DNA of 6,113 nt from an uncultured Collinsella sp. (lineage in GTDB: Bacteria; Actinomycetota; Coriobacteriia; Coriobacteriales; Coriobacteriaceae), in NCBI GenBank assembly GCA_958446785.1, contig CAUCXP010000097.1, positions 1 to 6,113 on the forward strand, given 5' to 3'. Under the pieces are notes generated by a model. The model did no database searches and was not told the DNA's origin. It saw nothing but the letters and a program-made list of their open reading frames with translations. Shown piece by piece: positions 1-5,191 of this stretch (positions are counted from its first letter, which is position 1; every line of letters starts with the position of its first letter). A program made the translations under genes and the position numbers.

Positions 1-4
1 TATT

Positions 5-36
5 CGTCGGCGGGCGCATCGCCTCGTCCGCCGACG
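5..36 (+). terminator. Strong GC hairpin at left edge, possible terminator of upstream gene
   Basis: The arm CGTCGGCGG at 5-13 is perfectly complementary to CCGCCGACG at 28-36. Three more inner pairs (one G-U) bring the stem to 12 bp with an 8-base loop at 17-24. No T-run follows, so it is not a canonical intrinsic terminator. Its place at the very start of the non-coding stretch fits transcript-end stabilisation of an upstream gene, or the first element of the ssnA leader. Confidence 0.35.
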
Positions 37-59
37 CCATGCGGCGCCAAGCCGCACTT

Positions 60-129
60 CAAAGGGTTTGTCCCTTTGGTGAAGCGTTGACGGGAGAGGG
101 CCCGTTTCCGGTGTAGGCCGGCGCTTCGC
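60..129 (+). promoter_or_regulatory. Candidate structured RNA element in ssnA leader
   Basis: A 7-bp hairpin (CAAAGGG 60-66 with CCCTTTG 72-78, loop TTTGT) directly abuts an 11-bp helix (79-89 with 119-129, three G-U pairs). That helix encloses a second hairpin (ACGGG 90-94 with CCCGT 101-105) and an unpaired stretch at 106-118. Adjoining helices that could stack, with an internal unpaired segment, resemble the shape of structured leaders. I cannot name a family. The downstream loop at 151-157 is complementary to 64-70, which would allow an alternative fold. This rests on manual pairing only. Confidence 0.35.
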
Positions 130-140
130 ACTCCGCCATG

Positions 141-166
141 TCAGAGGTGTCAAACCCCGCCTCTGA
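141..166 (+). promoter_or_regulatory. Hairpin immediately upstream of ssnA ribosome binding site
   Basis: TCAGAGG at 141-147 pairs with CCTCTGA at 160-166, and two inner pairs (one G-U) extend the stem to 9 bp. The loop is TCAAACCC at 150-157. The hairpin ends four bases before the Shine-Dalgarno sequence, so it is placed to affect translation initiation. It also includes the first base of an in-frame ATG at 166, making that codon an unlikely start. Seven of the eight loop bases (151-157) are the exact reverse complement of 64-70. Confidence 0.4.
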
Positions 167-170
167 TGTT

Positions 171-178
171 GAAGGGAG
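171..178 (+). promoter_or_regulatory. Ribosome binding site of ssnA, decides the start
   Basis: GAAGGGAG lies 5 bases before the ATG at 184, which is good Shine-Dalgarno spacing. An in-frame ATG at 166 would put this motif inside the coding sequence and has no comparable site upstream. I therefore choose 184, which also gives an N-terminus (MLLVANG) typical of this amidohydrolase family. Confidence 0.8.
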
Positions 179-183
179 CATCC

Positions 184-1539
184 ATGCTTCTGGTCGCTAA
201 CGGTTCCGTTTTTACCCGCAACGCTCAGACCCCGTTTATTCCAAACGGTGCGGTCGCCATTGACGGAGATACGATCGTCGAAGTGGGCCCCGAGTGCGAG
301 CTCAAGGCCAAGTACCCGGATGCCGAGTACGTCGACGCCCAGGGCAACCTCATCATGCCCGGACTCATCAACTGCCACACCCACATCTACTCGGGTCTGG
401 CCCGCGGCCTTGCCATTAAGGGCTGCAACCCCACCAACTTCCTGGAGAATCTTGAGCAGCAGTGGTGGAAGATCGATGACAACCTGACGCTCGACGGCAC
501 CAAGGCCAGCGCCTATGCCACGATTTTGGACTCCATCCGCGATGGCGTCACCACGATCTTCGATCACCATGCGAGCTTCTGCGAGATCCCGGGAAGCCTC
601 TTTACCATTAAGGATGCAGCTCAGGAGCTGGGCATGCGTTCGTGCCTGTGCTACGAGGTCTCCGACCGCCGCGGTCAGGAAAAATGCGACCAGGCCATTG
701 CCGAGAACGCCGAGTTTGCCCAGTGGGCCGCCAAGGAGCGTCGCGATAACGACAACCACATGATTGCCGCCATGTTTGGCGGTCACGCCACCTTTACGCT
801 TTCGGACGAGACCATGGATAAGATGGCCGAGGCCAACAACGGCCTGACCGGCTTCCACATCCATGTGTGCGAGGGCATGAATGACGTGTGGGACTCCCGC
901 CTCAACCGCGGTGGCATCAGCCCCGTCGAGCGCCTGCTGCAGCACAATCTGCTGGGTCCCGACACCATGCTCGGCCACTGCATCCACGTGACGCCCGCCG
1001 AGATGGATATCGTCAAGGAGTCCGGTACCTGGCTCGTCAACAACCCCGAATCCAATATGGGCAACGCCGTGGGCTGCGCCCCCGTGCTCGAGTTCTTCCG
1101 CCGCGGCATCCCCGTGTGCATGGGCACCGACGCCTACACCCACGATATGCTCGAGAGCCTTAAGGTCTTCCTGATCATTCAGCGACACAACGCCGCCATG
1201 CCCAACGTGGGCTGGTGCGAGGCCATGACCATGCTGTTCGAGAACAACGCCAAGATGGCGAGCAAGTACTTCGATCGCAAGCTCGGCGTGCTCGAGGCCG
1301 GCGCTGCCGCCGATGTCATCGTCATGGACTACAAGCCCTTTACGCCGCTGAGCGAGGAGAATATCGACGGCCACATGCTCTTTGGCATGATGGGCAAAAA
1401 CTGCCGCACCACCATCATCAACGGCCGCGTCCTGTACAAGGATCGCGAGTTCGTTGGCATTGATGAGGACAAGATCAACGCGTGGACCATGGCCGAGTCC
1501 AAGAAGCTCTGGAGCACGCTCAACGATCGAACCTACTAA
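184..1539 (+). CDS. ssnA: SsnA-type metal-dependent amidohydrolase (purine catabolism)
   Basis: The predicted product is 451 residues, close to the usual family length of about 440-450. It belongs to the ATZ/TRZ/guanine-deaminase branch of the amidohydrolase superfamily and matches SsnA, encoded beside ygfK in E. coli. Expected metal ligands are visible: HTH at 65-67 at the end of the first barrel strand, H227 in HIHVCE with E230 as the likely catalytic acid, H265 in GHCIH, and D316 in GTDAY. DHH at 127-129 and the NNPESNMGN motif also fit SsnA. The flanking N- and C-terminal parts form the usual small beta-sandwich. No signal peptide or membrane segment is seen, so it should be cytosolic. 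The protein would hydrolyse a ring C-N bond. From context the substrate is probably a purine-derived, perhaps reduced, intermediate, but this is inferred. Family assignment is secure; substrate is not. The stop at 1537-1539 is followed by a 149-base spacer before ygfK. Confidence 0.92.
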   Translation: MLLVANGSVFTRNAQTPFIPNGAVAIDGDTIVEVGPECELKAKYPDAEYVDAQGNLIMPGLINCHTHIYSGLARGLAIKGCNPTNFLENLEQQWWKIDDNLTLDGTKASAYATILDSIRDGVTTIFDHHASFCEIPGSLFTIKDAAQELGMRSCLCYEVSDRRGQEKCDQAIAENAEFAQWAAKERRDNDNHMIAAMFGGHATFTLSDETMDKMAEANNGLTGFHIHVCEGMNDVWDSRLNRGGISPVERLLQHNLLGPDTMLGHCIHVTPAEMDIVKESGTWLVNNPESNMGNAVGCAPVLEFFRRGIPVCMGTDAYTHDMLESLKVFLIIQRHNAAMPNVGWCEAMTMLFENNAKMASKYFDRKLGVLEAGAAADVIVMDYKPFTPLSEENIDGHMLFGMMGKNCRTTIINGRVLYKDREFVGIDEDKINAWTMAESKKLWSTLNDRTY

Positions 1540-1554
1540 TTCACAAGTAGATTC

Positions 1555-1590
1555 GCGCGCGTCGGATGTTTCGCCGCATCCGACGCGCGC
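1555..1590 (+). terminator. Perfect 14-bp hairpin downstream of ssnA
   Basis: GCGCGCGTCGGATG at 1555-1568 is exactly complementary to CATCCGACGCGCGC at 1577-1590, with loop TTTCGCCG at 1569-1576. It begins 16 bases after the ssnA stop, a typical terminator position. The bases after the stem (ATAGGCGG) have no T-run, so it could be a U-less or partial terminator, or a 3'-end stabiliser that sets different mRNA levels for ssnA and ygfK. The structure is certain as a sequence symmetry; the function is inferred. Confidence 0.6.
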
Positions 1591-1673
1591 ATAGGCGGCC
1601 TCCGCGGGGTCGCCGGCGCTGTGCTAGCGCTACACCGTATTTGCGCCCGCCGCGCGGTCTCGCCGGGCGTTAC

Positions 1674-1682
1674 AGAGAGGAG
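1674..1682 (+). promoter_or_regulatory. Ribosome binding site of ygfK, decides the start
   Basis: AGAGAGGAG ends 6 bases before the ATG at 1689. It contains the core AGGAG (1678-1682) and is the strongest Shine-Dalgarno match in the window. It fixes the ygfK start at 1689 rather than the in-frame ATG at 1566. Confidence 0.9.
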
Positions 1683-1688
1683 CTCACT

Positions 1689-4688
1689 ATGAGCGACATC
1701 ATGAGGCCGATCCCGTTTTCGCAGCTGATGAACTGGATCATCGAGGAGCACAAGACCCAGGACGCCATCTTTGGCGTGCGTAAGATGGTCACGACCAACC
1801 AGGAGGGTGCGCTTCCCATTTTTGACGAGCGCATCGAGACTCCGTTTGGCCCGGCTGCCGGTCCCAATACGCAGCTGGCCCAGAACATCGTGGCCTCTTA
1901 TGTGGCCGGTTCTCGCTTCTTTGAGCTCAAGACCGTCCAGGTTATGGACGGCGAGGAGCTCTCCAAGTGCGTCAACAAGCCCTGCATCGTGGCTCAGGAC
2001 GAGTGCTACAACTGCGAATGGTCGACCGAGCTCGAGGTTCCGCAGGCCTTTGCCGAGTATGTGAAGGCATGGTTTGCCTGCCACCTGATCGCTCGCGAGT
2101 ACGGTCTGGGCAGCCCGGACGGCTTTGTCTTCAACATGTCGGTGGGCTATGACCTGGAGGGCATTAAGAGCCCCAAGGTCGACGCCTACATCGAGGGCAT
2201 GAAGGATGCCAGCGGCTCCGACGTCTGGAACGAGTGCCGTGCCTGGGCGCTTGCCAACCTGGACAAGTTTGAGCATGTCGACGCTGCGTTTGTCGAGTCC
2301 ATCCCGGCGCGCGTCTCCAACTCCATCACCGAGTCTACCCTGCACGGCTGCCCGCCGGCGGAGATCGAGCGCATCGCGACCTACCTCATCACCGAGAAGG
2401 GCCTCAACACCTACATCAAGTGCAACCCCACGCTGCTGGGCTATGAGTTTGCACGTCAGCGCCTCAACGAGCTGGGCTTTGACTATATCGTCTTTGATGA
2501 CACGCACTTCCGCGAGGATCTGCAGTGGGCCGATGCCGTGCCCATGTTCGAGCGCCTGATTGTCCTGTGCGCCGAGCGCGGTCTGGAGTTCGGCGTCAAG
2601 CTGACCAACACGTTTCCCGTCGACGTGACCAGGAACGAGCTGCCTTCCACCGAGATGTACATGTCCGGCCGTTCGCTGTTCTCGCTGACCATCGAGGCCG
2701 CCCGCCGCATTACCGAGCAGTTCGATGGCAAGCTGCGCATCAGCTACTCCGGCGGTGCCACGGTCTACAACATCCGTGCCCTGTATGACGCCGGCATTTG
2801 GCCCGTCACCCTGGCGACTGACGTGCTCAAGCCCGGTGGTTACGAGCGCTTTAGCCAGATGGCCGGCGAGTTTACCGACCTGGACGGCAAGCCGTTTGAG
2901 GGCGTCTCGCTCGAGGCCGTGACCGCGATCCAGACCGACTCGCTCACCAACCCGCTCTACAAGAAGCCGCTGCGCCCGCTGCCCGATCGCAAGGTCGCCG
3001 GCAAGAGCCCGCTTTCCGACTGCTTTACCACGCCGTGCCGTACGAGCTGCCCCATCCAGCAGGATATTCCCGCCTACCTGGCGGCTGTTGACGAAGGTCG
3101 CTTCGAGGACGCGCTCAACATCATCATCGAGCGCAACGCCCTGCCGTTCATTACCGGCACCATCTGCCCGCATCCCTGCGGCCGTGCCTGCGAGCGTGCG
3201 TTTTACGAGCCCGAGGGCGCCCAGATTCGCGCCAGCAAGCTCAAGGCCGCCCGCGAGGCCATGGCCGCCGTGCTGCCCAAGCTGCGCGCCCAGGCCATCG
3301 CCAACGACGGCGAGCGCAACGTTGCCGTTATCGGCGGCGGCCCGGCCGGCCTGGCGACGGCGTTCTTCCTGACACGTGCCGGCGTGCCCGTCACCATCTT
3401 TGAGGCCCGCGATTCGCTCGGCGGTGTGGTCCGTCACGTAATCCCCGAGTTCCGTATCGCCAGCGACGATATCTCCCACGACGCCGAGCTCTGCCTGGCC
3501 TTTGGTGCCAAGGTGCAGCTCAACGCCCGCGTGGAATCCATCGACGAGCTCAAGGCCCAGGGCTTTACCGACGTGGTCGTGGCCACCGGTGCCTGGATGC
3601 CCGGCTCTGCGGGCCTGGGCGAGGGCGCCGAGCTCGACGTGCTGGAGTTCCTCGAGGCCGCCAAGAAGGGCGAGAAGCTCGAGCTGGGCGAGGACGTCGT
3701 GGTCATCGGCGCCGGCAATACCGCTATGGACGCGGCCCGCGTGGCCAAGCGCCTGACTGGCGTGAAGAACGTGCGCCTGGTGTATCGCCGCACCAAGAAG
3801 CAGATGCCCGCCGACGAGGAAGAGCTCGATCTTGCTCTTGCCGACGGCGTTGAGTTCTGTGAGCTGCTGGCGCCCAAGGCGCTCGACGGCGCCGTGCTGA
3901 CCTGCGACGTCATGGAGCTTGGCGAGCCGGACGCAAGCGGCCGTCGCAGCCCCGTCGCCACGGGCGAGACCGTCGAGCTGCCCGCCACCACGGTGATCTG
4001 TGCCGTGGGCGAGGGCATCGATGCCAGCCTGTACGACGCCGCGGGCGTCGAGCACGACCGTCGCGGCCGCCTTGCCGCCACCTCCACCGGCGTTGAGGGC
4101 GTCTGGGCTGCAGGTGACTGCCGTCGCGGTCCGGCCACCGTGGTCGAGGCTATCGCCGATGCCGCCGAGGTCGCCCGTGCCATCGCTGGCGTGGACTTTA
4201 ACAAGTACGCCGACCAGAATGCTCAGGTCGGTCGCGAGGACGCCTGCTACGAGCGCAAGGGGTCGCTGTGCCGCGACAAGCGCAATTGCACCAAGACCCG
4301 CTGCCTGGGCTGCGGCTCGGTGTGCGAGGTCTGCTGCGACGTGTGCCCCAACCGCGCCAACGTGGCAATTAAGGTGCCGGGCCTGGCCAAGCATCAGGTC
4401 GTCCATGTCGACGGCATGTGCAACGAGTGCGGCAACTGCGCCGTGTTCTGCCCCTACCAGGAGGGTCGTCCCTACAAGGACAAGCTCACCCTGTTCTGGA
4501 GCGATCAGGACATGGAGAACTCCGAGAACGAGGGCTTCCTGGCCGTGGACGAGGACCACTTTAAGGTTCGCGTCGCCGGCACGGTCCGCACCGTCTCGGT
4601 CGATGCCGTCAACACCGGTCTGCCCGAGGCCGTCCGCCTGACCATCAAGGCCGTGCGCGACAGCTATCCGTATCTCCTTAAGAAATAG
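1689..4688 (+). CDS. ygfK: YgfK-type flavin/Fe-S oxidoreductase ('putative selenate reductase subunit')
   Basis: The 999-residue product starts MSDIMRPIPF, nearly identical to the start I recall for E. coli YgfK (about 1030 residues). Residues 1-400 form a DHODH/dihydropyrimidine-dehydrogenase-like FMN barrel with GPAAGPN at 54-60, HGCPP around C221, K244/N246 in KCNPTLLGY, and a phosphate-binding SYSGG at 352-356. Residues 440-505 are the GltD/DPD-type helical Fe-S domain, with cysteines 445, 450, 454, 493, 497 and 501. Residues 545-835 hold the FAD motif GGGPAG (549-554), the NAD(P)H motif GAGNTAMD (from 674) and the second FAD motif AAGD (807-810). Residues 872-922 carry a two-cluster ferredoxin module (C872, 875, 879, 882/883, 886; C911, 914, 917, 921). 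The older 'selenate reductase' name comes from E. coli genetics. The architecture fits NAD(P)H-linked reduction of a heterocycle or electron transfer to the neighbouring Mo hydroxylase; both roles are inferred. It is soluble, with no signal peptide. Confidence 0.93.
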   Translation: MSDIMRPIPFSQLMNWIIEEHKTQDAIFGVRKMVTTNQEGALPIFDERIETPFGPAAGPNTQLAQNIVASYVAGSRFFELKTVQVMDGEELSKCVNKPCIVAQDECYNCEWSTELEVPQAFAEYVKAWFACHLIAREYGLGSPDGFVFNMSVGYDLEGIKSPKVDAYIEGMKDASGSDVWNECRAWALANLDKFEHVDAAFVESIPARVSNSITESTLHGCPPAEIERIATYLITEKGLNTYIKCNPTLLGYEFARQRLNELGFDYIVFDDTHFREDLQWADAVPMFERLIVLCAERGLEFGVKLTNTFPVDVTRNELPSTEMYMSGRSLFSLTIEAARRITEQFDGKLRISYSGGATVYNIRALYDAGIWPVTLATDVLKPGGYERFSQMAGEFTDLDGKPFEGVSLEAVTAIQTDSLTNPLYKKPLRPLPDRKVAGKSPLSDCFTTPCRTSCPIQQDIPAYLAAVDEGRFEDALNIIIERNALPFITGTICPHPCGRACERAFYEPEGAQIRASKLKAAREAMAAVLPKLRAQAIANDGERNVAVIGGGPAGLATAFFLTRAGVPVTIFEARDSLGGVVRHVIPEFRIASDDISHDAELCLAFGAKVQLNARVESIDELKAQGFTDVVVATGAWMPGSAGLGEGAELDVLEFLEAAKKGEKLELGEDVVVIGAGNTAMDAARVAKRLTGVKNVRLVYRRTKKQMPADEEELDLALADGVEFCELLAPKALDGAVLTCDVMELGEPDASGRRSPVATGETVELPATTVICAVGEGIDASLYDAAGVEHDRRGRLAATSTGVEGVWAAGDCRRGPATVVEAIADAAEVARAIAGVDFNKYADQNAQVGREDACYERKGSLCRDKRNCTKTRCLGCGSVCEVCCDVCPNRANVAIKVPGLAKHQVVHVDGMCNECGNCAVFCPYQEGRPYKDKLTLFWSDQDMENSENEGFLAVDEDHFKVRVAGTVRTVSVDAVNTGLPEAVRLTIKAVRDSYPYLLKK

Positions 4689-4699
4689 GCGAGTCTCTT

Positions 4700-5179
4700 A
4701 TGGCCAAATCCATTCAACATAACGTGGCCTACGTTGCCTGCGGAAGCGGTTGCGCCTCCGCAGGCGGCGACGCCCGCTGCAGCGAAGGCTGCATTGGCTG
4801 TGGCGCCTGTGTCGCGGCCTGCCCCCACGGTGCCATTGCGCTGGTCGATGGCATCGCCCGCGTGGACCGCTCCAAGTGCACGGGCTGTGGCCTGTGCGGC
4901 ATGGCGTGCCCGCAGCGCGTGATTGCCTTCGTTCCCGGCTACCAGAACATCCTGGTGCGCTGCAACAACACCGATAAGGGCGCCATTGCGCGCAAGATCT
5001 GCGACACGAGCTGCATCGGTTGCGGCATGTGCGCCAAAAAGTGCCCTGCCGGCGCTATCCGCATCGAGGACAACTGCGCCCATATTGATGGCGCGGATTG
5101 TCTGTCGTGCGGCATGTGCGCCGTCGTCTGCCCGCATGGCGCCATCCACGACCGCACCGGCATAGCCGCCGGCGTGTAG
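4700..5179 (+). CDS. RnfB-like polyferredoxin with four [4Fe-4S] motifs
   Basis: This 159-residue protein carries four Cx2Cx2Cx3CP motifs beginning at C31, C60, C105 and C134, each closing with CP (41, 70, 115, 144). Following normal 2[4Fe-4S] ferredoxin topology, the fourth ligands would cross over within each pair (C31/34/37 with C70; C60/63/66 with C41; C105/108/111 with C144; C134/137/140 with C115). Further cysteines are C14, C18, C27, C88, C101 and C126. The half from about residue 83 resembles the C-terminal ferredoxin part of RnfB (pattern VRC, then DKG, then CxxxCIGC). No membrane anchor is present, so it should be cytosolic. The gene starts 11 bases after ygfK, with a weak AGGCGAG (4687-4693) overlapping the ygfK stop, so translation is probably coupled. 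Its likely job is to shuttle electrons between YgfK and the Mo hydroxylase, inferred from position. Fe-S function is certain; partner is not. Confidence 0.9.
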   Translation: MAKSIQHNVAYVACGSGCASAGGDARCSEGCIGCGACVAACPHGAIALVDGIARVDRSKCTGCGLCGMACPQRVIAFVPGYQNILVRCNNTDKGAIARKICDTSCIGCGMCAKKCPAGAIRIEDNCAHIDGADCLSCGMCAVVCPHGAIHDRTGIAAGV

Positions 5180-5185
5180 AAGGGA
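5179..5185 (+). promoter_or_regulatory. Ribosome binding site of the Mo hydroxylase gene
   Basis: GAAGGGA begins on the last base of the polyferredoxin stop codon and lies 6 bases before the ATG at 5192. It supports this start and tight translational linkage of the two genes. Confidence 0.85.
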
Positions 5186-5191
5186 ATCACC

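Larger units (their letters stand above)
1..183 (+). other. Non-coding 5' leader of ssnA with consecutive hairpins
   Basis: No supported gene lies here. The plus-strand frames meet stops by about position 115 and have no ribosome binding site or recognisable protein end. The stretch holds a chain of potential RNA helices: 5-16/25-36, 41-45/51-55, 60-66/72-78, a long helix 79-89/119-129 enclosing a small hairpin 90-94/101-105, and a final hairpin 141-149/158-166. The last one ends just before the ssnA ribosome binding site. The first may be the terminator of a gene left of the window; the others may form a cis-regulatory leader. Pairings were found by eye, and GC-rich DNA produces chance hairpins, so a functional RNA is a hypothesis. 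I did not recognise a known riboswitch class. Confidence 0.5.
1540..1688 (+). other. Non-coding spacer between ssnA and ygfK, hairpin-rich
   Basis: The ygfK frame stays open back to an ATG at 1566, but that ATG sits inside a perfect hairpin with no ribosome binding site. The upstream translation is arginine- and proline-rich and unlike YgfK, so the spacer is judged non-coding. It contains four potential stems: 1555-1568/1577-1590 (14 bp, perfect), 1594-1601/1607-1614 (8 bp, two G-U), 1616-1620/1626-1630 (5 bp) and 1644-1649/1664-1669 (6 bp). No convincing -35/-10 promoter pair was found. The spacer may hold a terminator or mRNA processing site plus a leader for the ygfK transcript. Confidence 0.6.

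Noticed and set aside
3..115. Open frame from the left edge ending in TAG near 115, as a possible tail of an upstream gene
   Set aside because: The translation is not recognisable and the stretch is occupied by hairpins. No evidence separates it from random open frame in GC-rich DNA.
87..117. TTGACG at 87-92 as a -35 box with TGTAGG at 112-117 as a -10 box
   Set aside because: The spacing of 19 is long, the -10 match is poor, and the TTGACG bases also fall in a potential RNA helix. It is too weak to call a promoter.
166..183. ATG at 166 as the start of SsnA
   Set aside because: The ATG overlaps the 3' end of a hairpin stem and has no upstream Shine-Dalgarno sequence. GAAGGGAG at 171-178 is correctly spaced for the ATG at 184.
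1566..1688. In-frame 41-codon N-terminal extension of YgfK from ATG 1566
   Set aside because: This ATG lies within the perfect hairpin, the extension is arginine/proline-rich and unlike the family, and a strong RBS precedes ATG 1689, which gives the standard YgfK N-terminus.
1536..4559. A minus-strand open frame of about 1,007 codons running opposite ygfK
   Set aside because: It is in codon register with ygfK, so it stays open simply because ygfK avoids the sense codons TTA, CTA and TCA there, as expected in a GC-rich genome. Its translation is rich in A, G, L, V, D and H with no family signature, while the plus strand encodes unmistakable YgfK with a strong RBS.
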